Origin: an uncultured Eubacteriales bacterium
GTDB taxonomy: Bacteria; Bacillota; Clostridia; Oscillospirales; Oscillospiraceae
Direction: 5' to 3'
NCBI GenBank assembly: GCA_900555735.1
Contig: USMI01000017.1
Span: 1 to 21,920, forward strand
DNA length: 21,920 nucleotides
This document shows positions 15,290 through 21,920 of the stretch, piece after piece. A program made the translations under genes and the position numbers. Each line of letters starts with the position of its first letter. Position 1 is the first letter of the stretch. The notes below the pieces were generated by a model. The model made no database searches and had not been told where the DNA came from. It worked only from the letters and a program-made list of their open reading frames with translations.

Positions 15290-15751
15290 ATGAAAAAGAT
15301 GCTCGCCGCCCTGCTGGCGGCTATGATGATGCTGACGCTGGCCGCATGCGGCGGCGGAAGCGATGCCAAGACCGTGGACGTCCAGAAGCTGGCCGACGAT
15401 CTGAAGAACAACGTGCCTTACAGCGCCGACATGATCGCCACCGCGGTGGAGGACCTGAACTATAAGCTGGATCCTCCCGAGGGCACTACCATCGCCGGTT
15501 ACATGGCTGACGGCAACGCCTATGACATGATCGTGGTGGGTCAGTGCGCCAGCGCCGACGACGCCAAGACGCTGTACACCAACGTGCAGACCTATCTGAA
15601 TGACCTGAAGACCGAGGCCAACCGCTATCAGCCCGAGGAGGAGGCCCGTCTGAACGACGCGCTGCTGCGTCAGGACGGCACTGTGGTGGTGCTGTGCGTC
15701 AGCGATGATACCGCCGCCGCTACCGCCATTGTGGAGGGCTATGTAAAATGA
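15290..15751 (+). CDS. DUF4358 lipoprotein
   Basis: 153 aa. MKKMLAALLAAMMMLTLAAC is a lipoprotein signal with C20 lipidated. The mature part, starting VDVQKLADDLKNNVPYS and ending with GTVVVLCVSDDTAAA, fits the DUF4358 family of clostridial lipoproteins, whose biochemical role is unknown. It overlaps the DHHW gene in an ATGA, so the two are translationally coupled. DUF4358 and DHHW genes are commonly neighbours in Clostridia, so a shared role outside the membrane is reasonable. The start at 15290 is chosen by the GGAAGGGA ribosome site; the frame is open to 15167 but those residues do not look like a signal peptide. Confidence 0.87.
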   Translation: MKKMLAALLAAMMMLTLAACGGGSDAKTVDVQKLADDLKNNVPYSADMIATAVEDLNYKLDPPEGTTIAGYMADGNAYDMIVVGQCASADDAKTLYTNVQTYLNDLKTEANRYQPEEEARLNDALLRQDGTVVVLCVSDDTAAATAIVEGYVK

Positions 15752-16902
15752 GTCGGTACAGAGGACGCCGCGGCAGCCTGTCGCCCCTGATGCTACTGAT
15801 TGCACTGGTGGTGGCCATTGCCGCCGTGGTGCTGATCGTCATCAATCTGGGCAAGGACAAGCAGCCCTCCGGCGATGATACGACGCCTCCCGCCACCGGC
15901 GATACCACCGACCCCGGCAACACGGATGACCCCAACGGGGGCGACGGCGACAATACGCCGGTCGATCCCGCACCCACATACCAGCGGATCGAGCTGAACG
16001 GCGACGAGCAGCAGTATGACGCCGTATACCGTGTGGGCGACACCGGCTATGAGATGTACAGCTATGTGGACAGCACCGCCAAGAAGTACGCCGACAACGT
16101 GAACGCCGTAGCGGACGCGCTGGCAGGCAAGGCCAATGTGTACATGCTGCCCATTCCTCTCAGCTCCGGCGTCAGCCTGCCGGACGATCTGTACGGCAAG
16201 GATATCTTCGCCGACCAGAAGGCCGCCGAGCAGAAGATCATCGGCTATATGAACGGCAACGTGAAGTCTGTGGCGCTGTATGACGCGCTGCTGGCTCATC
16301 GCACCGAGTATATCTATTTCCGCACCGACCATCACTGGACGGCCACCGGCGCGTACTACGCCTATGAGCAGTTCTGTAAGGCCAAGGGCATCACACCTAC
16401 ACCCATCAGCAGCTATAAGGTGGACGAGTATGACGGCTTTCTGGGTACCTTCTACCGGGATTCCAGCCAGAATGCCACCATGGGGGCCAACCCCGACAAG
16501 GTGGTGGCGTACCATCCCCTGAGCACCGAGGCCACGCTGGATTACGGCGACAGCGAGAACGCGAGCCTGACCCGCGGCAAGATCATCTATGATGAGTCCG
16601 ACGCGCCCGCCAGCCTGAAATACGGCGCGTTCATCACCGGCGACAACGCCTATTCCATCATCAATAACCCCGACGTGACCAACGGCTCCAGCTGCATCGT
16701 GGTAAAGGAGTCCTTCGGCAACGCCTTTGTACCGTTCCTGACGGACCACTATCAGACCATCTACGTGCTGGACTACCGGTACTGGAAGGGCAGCATCAGC
16801 CAATTCGCACAGAGCAAGGGCGTACAGGACGTGCTGTTCGTCAACAACCTGTCCGCCATCCGCTCCACGGCGCTGGTGGGATATCTGCACGACGTGGTGT
16901 AA
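15748..16902 (+). CDS. DHHW-family protein 1 (AlgJ/AlgX-like, probable SGNH-type O-acetylation partner)
   Basis: 384 aa. A single N-terminal helix (~10-30) is followed by an Asp/Pro/Thr-rich linker (~33-75) and an extracytoplasmic domain. The family motif DHHW is at 194-197, after YIYFRT. A second motif, VVKESFGNAFVPFL, puts a serine at S322. By analogy with AlgJ/AlgX-like proteins, D194, H196 and S322 could be a Ser-His-Asp triad acting on acetyl esters of a surface glycan; this is inference. It is paralogous to the protein at 18483-19628 and lies next to an AlgI-like MBOAT gene. The start is fixed by overlap with the DUF4358 stop codon. Confidence 0.88.
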   Translation: MSRYRGRRGSLSPLMLLIALVVAIAAVVLIVINLGKDKQPSGDDTTPPATGDTTDPGNTDDPNGGDGDNTPVDPAPTYQRIELNGDEQQYDAVYRVGDTGYEMYSYVDSTAKKYADNVNAVADALAGKANVYMLPIPLSSGVSLPDDLYGKDIFADQKAAEQKIIGYMNGNVKSVALYDALLAHRTEYIYFRTDHHWTATGAYYAYEQFCKAKGITPTPISSYKVDEYDGFLGTFYRDSSQNATMGANPDKVVAYHPLSTEATLDYGDSENASLTRGKIIYDESDAPASLKYGAFITGDNAYSIINNPDVTNGSSCIVVKESFGNAFVPFLTDHYQTIYVLDYRYWKGSISQFAQSKGVQDVLFVNNLSAIRSTALVGYLHDVV

Positions 16903-16988
16903 GAAAAGCTGGCGCAAAATCTGCCGATTTTGCCGCCAAAGGGATTGCGGCGTCCGCGCCGCGAACTCTGCAAGGTTTATATACCCCT

Positions 16989-17015
16989 GTGGGACAGAGC
17001 GCTGCTCTGTCCCAC
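16989..17015 (+). terminator. Hairpin between DHHW gene 1 and the MBOAT gene
   Basis: A perfect 12-bp stem, GTGGGACAGAGC and its complement, has the loop GCT and the tail TTTCC. It may act as a weak terminator or attenuator. Two smaller potential hairpins precede it, at about 16911-16938 and 16946-16961. Confidence 0.55.
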
Positions 17016-17069
17016 TTTCCGGCAAAAGCGCCGTAAACAATCTGTAAACTTTCCAAAGGAGAACGCCTT

Positions 17070-18470
17070 ATGGTATTCAGCAGCACCGTCTTTCTGTTGA
17101 TCTTCCTGCCCGTGGTGGCGGGGATCTATTTCCTGTGTCCCCGCAAGGCACGCAATACTGTGCTGCTGCTGTTCAGTCTTGTGTTCTACGGCTGGGGCGA
17201 GCCGAAGTATATCCTTATCATGCTGTTCTCCACGGTGTTTGACTACACCAACGCCCGACTCATCGGCCATTTTCAGGACGTCGGAAAGCAGAAGGCCGCT
17301 AAGGCCGTGCTGATCGTGGACGTGGTGGGCAATCTGGGTATTCTGGGCTTCTTCAAGTACACGGACTTCGCCATCGACAATCTGAACAGCCTCCTGAGCG
17401 CCGGTATCCCCGCGCTGGGACTGGCCCTGCCCATCGGCATCAGCTTCTACACCTTCCAGACCATGTCCTACACCATCGACGTGTACCGGGGCATCGTCAA
17501 GCCCCAGAAGAACATCCTCAACGTGGGCGCGTACGTGACGCTGTTCCCCCAGCTGATCGCCGGCCCTATCGTCCAGTATAAAACGGTGGAGCACGAGTTG
17601 ATGTACCGCCGGGAGAGCATCTTCGAGGCCAGCCGGGGCATGCAGCGCTTTGTGGTGGGCCTTGCCAAAAAGGTGCTGATCGCCAATCAGGTGGGCGCTC
17701 TGTGGGAGCAGATCAGCGTCATGTCCGCGCCCTCCGCCGTGACGGCGTGGCTGGGTGCCATCGCCTTTACGTTCCAGATTTATTTCGATTTCTCCGGATA
17801 CTCCGACATGGCCATCGGTCTGGGGCATCTGTTTGGATTCCATTTTCTGGAAAACTTTGAGCATCCCTATGAGTCCCGCACCGTCACGGAGTTCTGGCGG
17901 CGCTGGCACATCAGCCTCAGCACATGGTTCCGGGAGTATGTCTATATCCCGCTGGGCGGCAACCGTCACGGCAAGGCCCGGCAGATCCTGAATCTGCTGA
18001 TCGTCTGGTTCCTGACGGGCCTGTGGCACGGCGCCAGCTGGAACTTCGTGCTGTGGGGCCTCTATTACGCGGTGCTGCTGATTTTAGAGAAGCTGTTTCT
18101 GCTGCGTTGGCTGGACAAGGCCCCCAAATGGGTGGGCCATGTCTACACCATCTTTGCCTTCATCATGGGCTGGGTGCTGTTTGCCATCACCGACTTCGGC
18201 CAACTGGGGCAGTACGTCTCGGCCATGTTCACCGCCCATTTTGCCGACGGCACGGCGCTGTATCTGCTGCGCTCCAATGTGGTGCTGCTGATCTCCGCCG
18301 CCATCGGCTGCACCACCGGCCCGCTGCGGCTGTGGAACCGGGTGGAGGCCCGACTGTCCGACACCGCCGCCGTCACGCTGCGCACCGTGGGCGTGGTATT
18401 GCTTCTGCTGCTGTCCATCGCGTTTCTGGTGGGCGACAGCTATAACCCCTTCCTCTACTTCCGTTTCTAA
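17070..18470 (+). CDS. AlgI-like MBOAT O-acyltransferase
   Basis: 466 aa, the usual length for AlgI-like MBOAT proteins, with about ten hydrophobic segments. It opens with the family start MVFSSTVFLLIFLPVV and LLLFSLVFYGWGEPKYILIM. The conserved core is EFWRRWHISLSTWFREYVY, with H280, and LTGLWHGASWNFVLWG, with H320 the likely catalytic histidine. These enzymes move an acetyl group across the membrane to modify a polysaccharide outside, working with SGNH-type partners such as the DHHW proteins on both sides. The substrate glycan cannot be named from the sequence. It starts after AAAGGAGA and ends 12 bases before the second DHHW gene, whose ribosome site begins directly at the stop. Confidence 0.95.
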   Translation: MVFSSTVFLLIFLPVVAGIYFLCPRKARNTVLLLFSLVFYGWGEPKYILIMLFSTVFDYTNARLIGHFQDVGKQKAAKAVLIVDVVGNLGILGFFKYTDFAIDNLNSLLSAGIPALGLALPIGISFYTFQTMSYTIDVYRGIVKPQKNILNVGAYVTLFPQLIAGPIVQYKTVEHELMYRRESIFEASRGMQRFVVGLAKKVLIANQVGALWEQISVMSAPSAVTAWLGAIAFTFQIYFDFSGYSDMAIGLGHLFGFHFLENFEHPYESRTVTEFWRRWHISLSTWFREYVYIPLGGNRHGKARQILNLLIVWFLTGLWHGASWNFVLWGLYYAVLLILEKLFLLRWLDKAPKWVGHVYTIFAFIMGWVLFAITDFGQLGQYVSAMFTAHFADGTALYLLRSNVVLLISAAIGCTTGPLRLWNRVEARLSDTAAVTLRTVGVVLLLLLSIAFLVGDSYNPFLYFRF

Positions 18471-18482
18471 GGAGGAGCCTGT

Positions 18483-19628
18483 ATGAGTAACCCGAAAAAG
18501 GGCGGCGCACGCCTGATGAAAAGTGAACACAAGCGCCGGGAGCTGGCGCCGCTGGCGGCCATCTTCGGTATCTTGGTGGCGCTGGCGCTGGCCTCGCTGC
18601 TGACACCGGAGCGGGAGTTCTCCCCCAATGAGAACCGCTATCTCCAGCTGACGCCGGAGCTGAGCTGGGCCACACTGATGGACGGCACCTTTACCAAGAA
18701 GGCGGAGGATTATGTCTCCGACCAGATCGCCCTGCGGGACACATGGATGGAGACGGCCTCTCTGGTGCAGCGTGCGGCGCTGCGGCAGGAGATCAACGAC
18801 ACATGGCTGGGGCGCTCCGGCCGCTACTTCGCCAAGGTGACGCCCGACACCTTCGACACTGCCCAGTACGAGAAGAATCTGGAGCAGGTGCGGACATTCT
18901 TCGACAGCAATTCCGGCAAGGACTGCCGCATTATGATGGTACCCACGCCCGCCTATATGCTCCGTGACGACCTGCCCGCCAACGCACCCCTCTTCGACGC
19001 GGCAAGCTGCTTCGATACGCTGCTGGGCGAGTTCGGCCCGGAGGCCATCGACCTGCGCCCGGCGCTGACCCCCAACGCGGCGGACATGTACTACCGCACC
19101 GACCATCACTGGACCAGCGAGGGCGCTCTGACCGCCTACGGCGTGTGGTGCGCCGCCACCGGCCACGCAGATCAGGGCTGGGCGCTGACGCCTATGAGCA
19201 CCACCTTCCGGGGCACGCTGTACTCCAAGGTGCTGCTGCCGGACAGTCCCTATGACACCGTGTCTATCGCCGCCTTCGCCGCCATTCGCTCCATGGACTG
19301 CGACGGCGAGGTATCCGACAGCCTGTACAGCATGGCGGCGCTGGAGGAGAAGGATCACTACAAGATATTCATGGGCGGCAACTACGCCAAGGTGGTCATC
19401 GACACCGGCGCGAATACCGGCAAGTCCCTGCTGGTGGTGAAGGACAGCTTCGCCAACAGCTTCCTGCCCTTCCTGGTAAGGGATTACGACACCATCACCG
19501 TGCTGGATCTCCGGTTTTACCGGGAGGGCGTGCAGCCGCTGGCGGATCAGGCTGACGATGTGCTGGTGCTGTATGAGCTGACCAACTTCGCCGCGGATAA
19601 GAATTTGTATAAGCTGAACAAGAGCTGA
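18483..19628 (+). CDS. DHHW-family protein 2 (probable O-acetylation partner of the MBOAT)
   Basis: 381 aa. A basic N-terminus precedes one membrane helix (~22-41), then FSPNENRYLQ, a stretch typical of this family. The DHHW motif is at 207-210 in YYRTDHHWTSEGAL, and the serine motif VVKDSFANSFLPFL places S322. The architecture and motif spacing are like those of DHHW protein 1, so the two are paralogues, but this one lacks the long Asp/Pro/Thr linker. It probably acts with the MBOAT protein encoded 12 bases upstream on a surface glycan; this is inference. The ribosome site GGAGGAG follows the MBOAT stop directly. A second ATG at 18516 is possible but has weaker upstream sequence. Confidence 0.88.
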   Translation: MSNPKKGGARLMKSEHKRRELAPLAAIFGILVALALASLLTPEREFSPNENRYLQLTPELSWATLMDGTFTKKAEDYVSDQIALRDTWMETASLVQRAALRQEINDTWLGRSGRYFAKVTPDTFDTAQYEKNLEQVRTFFDSNSGKDCRIMMVPTPAYMLRDDLPANAPLFDAASCFDTLLGEFGPEAIDLRPALTPNAADMYYRTDHHWTSEGALTAYGVWCAATGHADQGWALTPMSTTFRGTLYSKVLLPDSPYDTVSIAAFAAIRSMDCDGEVSDSLYSMAALEEKDHYKIFMGGNYAKVVIDTGANTGKSLLVVKDSFANSFLPFLVRDYDTITVLDLRFYREGVQPLADQADDVLVLYELTNFAADKNLYKLNKS

Positions 19629-19638
19629 TCATACACTG

Positions 19639-19670
19639 ACAGGACCGCCCGCAAAGGCGGTCCTGTTTTT
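19639..19670 (+). terminator. Rho-independent terminator after DHHW gene 2
   Basis: An 11-bp stem, ACAGGACCGCC with GGCGGTCCTGT, is followed directly by TTTT. It closes the DUF4358/DHHW/MBOAT cluster. Confidence 0.9.
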
Positions 19671-19781
19671 GGCCCCGCTGCCAAAAAACAGACCATTTCA
19701 GTATGGAAAAAGATTCCTAAATTTTACGTTTTCTTCAAAAAACACGGCAAATTTTTGTGAAAATCGTGACAGTCGTATTTG

Positions 19782-19810
19782 TTGAAGGGAAGGCCAAAAC
19801 AGGCTATAAT
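19782..19810 (+). promoter_or_regulatory. Promoter of the deoxycytidylate deaminase gene
   Basis: TTGAAG (19782-19787), a 17-base spacer and a perfect TATAAT (19805-19810), within an A+T-rich stretch. The transcript would start near 19817 and have a short leader. Confidence 0.78.
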
Positions 19811-19850
19811 CAAGTTAAGTGAAAATTTTGTGTCGCAAGGAGAAACCACC

Positions 19851-20333
19851 ATGGAGCGCATCAGCAAGGAAAACTACTATCTGAACATCGCCGAGACCGT
19901 ACTGGAGCGGGCCACCTGCCTGCGCCGGGTGTTCGGCGCTATTATTGTGAAGAACGACGAGATCATCTCCACCGGCTATAACGGCGCGCCCCGTGGCCGC
20001 CGCAACTGCGTGGATATGGGCCTTTGCACCCGCGAGGCCATGCAGGTGCCCCGAGGCGAGCGGTACGAGCTGTGCCGCAGCGTCCACGCCGAGGCCAACG
20101 CCATCATCTCCGCCGCCCGGCGTGACATGGTGGGCGGCACGCTGTATCTGGTGGGCCGCAACGCCCAGACCGGCGAGCTGCTCCACGACGCCACCTCCTG
20201 TGCCATGTGCCGCCGTCTCGTCATCAACGCGGGCCTTGCCAAGGTGGTCATCCGCAATACCGAGACGGAATTTTCCACCGTGGACGTGCAGGACTGGGTG
20301 GATCTGGAGGACGACGTGCCCGACCTGCGGTGA
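19851..20333 (+). CDS. Deoxycytidylate (dCMP) deaminase family protein
   Basis: 160 aa, normal for the ComEB/dCMP deaminase family. The zinc site is formed by H79 in VHAEANAI, with E81 as proton shuttle, and by C117 and C120 in SCAMC. FGAIIVKNDEIISTGYNGAP is the family N-terminal signature. It would convert dCMP to dUMP in the cytoplasm for thymidylate synthesis. The second zinc motif is usually PCxxC; here serine S116 replaces the proline, which should not by itself remove zinc binding. The start is set by AAGGAG 8 bases before the ATG at 19851. A strong promoter precedes it, and the CyuA-like gene follows after 55 bases, possibly in the same transcript. Confidence 0.9.
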   Translation: MERISKENYYLNIAETVLERATCLRRVFGAIIVKNDEIISTGYNGAPRGRRNCVDMGLCTREAMQVPRGERYELCRSVHAEANAIISAARRDMVGGTLYLVGRNAQTGELLHDATSCAMCRRLVINAGLAKVVIRNTETEFSTVDVQDWVDLEDDVPDLR

Positions 20334-20388
20334 GGGATATATCCGGCCAATGGCCTGATGATAAAAAATGAATACGAAGGAGAATGTC

Positions 20389-21660
20389 ATGATGTTGAAC
20401 GACAAAACGGTAGCCGCCTATACGGCTATCCTGCGGGAAGAGCTCCTGCTGGCAACAGGGTGTACAGAGCCCATCGCCGTCGCGTACTGTGCTGCCAAGC
20501 TGCGCGAGGTGCTGGGCGGAAAACCGGAAGAAGTGCTGGCCGAGGTCAGCGGCAACATTCTGAAGAACGTGAAATCCGTGGTCGTACCCAATACTGATGG
20601 CCGTCGCGGCATCGACGCTGCCATCGCGGTAGGTATTGTGGCGGGCGATGCGGACGCGGAGCTTCAGGTGATCGCCAACGTCACGGAGAATGACGCAGCC
20701 GCCATCCAGGGCTATCTGGATGCCACATCCATCAAGGTCACATGTCCCGAAACGCCGTGCCTGCTGGATATCTTCCTGCACGGCAAGCGGGAGGGGCACA
20801 CCGCCGCCGTGCGGGTGGCCAACAATCACACCAACATCATCTACATCGAAAAGGACGGGGAGGTCCTGCTGGAAAAGCCCGTTACCGCCAACGCGGAGGA
20901 CAACCTGCAGGACAAGAGCGTTCTTAACGTGAAAGACATTCTCACCTTCGTTGAAACCGTACCGTTATCCACCATCGAACCCATCATCGGCAGGCAGATC
21001 GCCTGCAACACCGCCATCGCCCAGGAGGGCCTGAAAAACAGCTGGGGCGCCAACATCGGCTCTACCCTCCTCCAGCGCGGCGACGATATCGAGACGCAGG
21101 CCCGGGCATGGGCCGCCGCCGGCTCCGACGCCCGCATGAACGGCTGCGAGATGCCGGTGGTCATCTGCTCCGGCTCCGGCAATCAGGGCATTACCGCCTC
21201 CGTCCCCGTGTGGCGTTACGGCAAGCTCATGGGCGCGGACGACGAGAAGATCCTGCGGGCCGTATGCCTCAGTGACCTCATCACCATCCACCAGAAAACC
21301 GGCATCGGCCGTCTCAGCGCCTACTGCGGCGCGGTGAGTGCCGGTGTGGGCGCAGGCTGCGGCATCGCGTGGCTGCGGGGCGCGGATTATGACGCCATCT
21401 GCCACACGCTGGAAAACGCGGTGGCCATGATCTCCGGCTGCATCTGCGACGGAGCCAAGGCCAGCTGCGCCAGCAAGATCGCCATGGGCGTGGAGTGCGG
21501 CCTGTTGGGCTACAACATGTATCTGGGCGGCAACAACTTCCAGCCCGGTCACGGCATCATGGGCAGGGACGTGGAGGACACCATCCGCCATGTGGGCGTG
21601 CTGGCGGCGCAGGGCATGCGTGAGACCGACCGGGTGATCCTGAAGATCATGACGGAGTAA
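20389..21660 (+). CDS. cyuA: L-cysteine desulfidase / serine dehydratase alpha-like iron-sulfur protein (CyuA/YhaM, UPF0597)
   Basis: 423 aa, full family length. The N-terminal TGCTEPIAVAYCAAKLRE (C25) and C-terminal ISGCICDGAKASCASKIAMG (C351, C353, C360) are the hallmark cysteine motifs. In this family a 4Fe-4S cluster takes part in breaking L-cysteine to pyruvate, ammonia and sulfide. SGSGNQGITASVP in the middle is also conserved. Automatic annotation often calls such proteins serine dehydratase alpha. AAGGAG at 20377-20382 is 6 bases before the ATG at 20389 and 9 before the adjacent ATG at 20392, so either may be used; the in-frame ATG at 20368 lies upstream of this site. A strong terminator follows. 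Confidence 0.88.
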   Translation: MMLNDKTVAAYTAILREELLLATGCTEPIAVAYCAAKLREVLGGKPEEVLAEVSGNILKNVKSVVVPNTDGRRGIDAAIAVGIVAGDADAELQVIANVTENDAAAIQGYLDATSIKVTCPETPCLLDIFLHGKREGHTAAVRVANNHTNIIYIEKDGEVLLEKPVTANAEDNLQDKSVLNVKDILTFVETVPLSTIEPIIGRQIACNTAIAQEGLKNSWGANIGSTLLQRGDDIETQARAWAAAGSDARMNGCEMPVVICSGSGNQGITASVPVWRYGKLMGADDEKILRAVCLSDLITIHQKTGIGRLSAYCGAVSAGVGAGCGIAWLRGADYDAICHTLENAVAMISGCICDGAKASCASKIAMGVECGLLGYNMYLGGNNFQPGHGIMGRDVEDTIRHVGVLAAQGMRETDRVILKIMTE

Positions 21661-21723
21661 AGGCTCCCATTTCAATTTCAAAAATTTTCAACTGCATACT
21701 CCCGCTGCTGACGGACAAACTAT

Positions 21724-21773
21724 GGTCAGGCGAATGGAAAGCCACGCTTTCCGCGCCTGACCTTACTTTTTTA
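21724..21773 (+). terminator. Rho-independent terminator after cyuA
   Basis: Two stacked stems form a long hairpin: GGTCAGGCG with CGCCTGACC outside, and GGAAAGC with GCTTTCC inside around the loop CAC, with an AAT/G internal loop. The tail TTACTTTTTTATT is T-rich. Confidence 0.9.
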
Positions 21774-21790
21774 TTCGGGAGGAAACCACA

Positions 21791-21920
21791 ATGAGCAATT
21801 ACGAAAAGTGCGGCTGCACCAACGACGGCTGCGAGTGCACCCCCAACAGCGCCATCAACTGCACGGTCACCAGCTGTGCCCATCACTGCAAGGACGTGAA
21901 CCGCTGCGGCCTGAACTCCA
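21791..21920 (+). CDS. DUF1540 cysteine-rich protein (3' end outside window)
   Basis: The first 43 codons are present and the frame runs off the window. The protein begins MSNYEKCGCTNDGCECTPNS and continues with INCTVTSCAHHCKDVNRC. The dense cysteines, with NCTVTSC...C, fit the small DUF1540 proteins of Clostridia, thought to bind metal and of unknown role. The ribosome site GGGAGG lies about 9 bases before the ATG. Because a terminator ends just upstream (21773), either a promoter overlaps the terminator or read-through supplies the message. Confidence 0.75.
   Translation, partial: MSNYEKCGCTNDGCECTPNSAINCTVTSCAHHCKDVNRCGLNS

Noticed and set aside
1..21920. Mobile element, prophage or CRISPR array
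   Set aside because: No transposase, integrase, phage structural gene, regular direct repeats or spacers were seen. The lysozyme-like domain at 3050-3739 is phage-like only in family, within a dockerin protein.

Overview
The window looks like a chromosomal segment of a high-GC gut Clostridium, most likely of the Oscillospiraceae. The evidence is strong AGGAGG-type ribosome binding sites, Gram-positive surface proteins (sortase, SipW-type signal peptidase, cohesin/dockerin), DUF4358 plus DHHW proteins, and a DUF1540 protein. This placement is inferred from gene content. I see no rRNA, tRNA, CRISPR array, transposase or phage genes.

Layout. (1) 1-3739, minus strand: a two-gene operon. The first gene encodes a secreted multidomain protein with a lysozyme-like N-terminus and a C-terminal dockerin. 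The second, cut by the window edge, encodes a membrane-anchored protein with a cohesin-like domain and two cadherin-like beta-sandwich domains. (2) 4001-6611, minus strand: a translationally coupled ABC importer of the nitrate/sulfonate/thiamine-precursor class (ATPase, permease, lipoprotein), ending in a perfect palindromic terminator. (3) 6763-8145, plus strand: ridA and a PAP2 phosphatase. (4) 8464-15029, plus strand: a seven-gene surface-fibre operon with a SipW-type signal peptidase, two TasA/camelysin-like subunits, a large VWA adhesin, a third camelysin-like subunit, a TasA-like subunit with an LIQTG sorting signal, and a sortase. (5) 15290-19628, plus strand: a DUF4358 lipoprotein, a DHHW protein, an AlgI-like MBOAT O-acyltransferase and a second DHHW protein, probably an extracytoplasmic glycan O-acetylation system. 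(6) 19851-21660, plus strand: a deoxycytidylate deaminase and a CyuA-family iron-sulfur cysteine desulfidase. (7) 21791 to the end: the start of a DUF1540 protein.

How the parts work together. Three separate surface systems lie in about 20 kb. In the fibre operon, SipW would mature three camelysin-like subunits, the VWA protein would be a tip or accessory adhesin, and the sortase would fix the LIQTG subunit to the wall as a base. All four subunits appear to share a TasA-type beta-sandwich, so the operon reads as a hybrid of a TasA fibre and a sortase-anchored pilus. The cohesin/dockerin pair suggests a small non-cellulosomal complex that holds a peptidoglycan-active, sugar-binding protein at the membrane. 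The DHHW/MBOAT genes probably decorate a surface polysaccharide. Recognisable promoters and terminator-like hairpins separate most modules.
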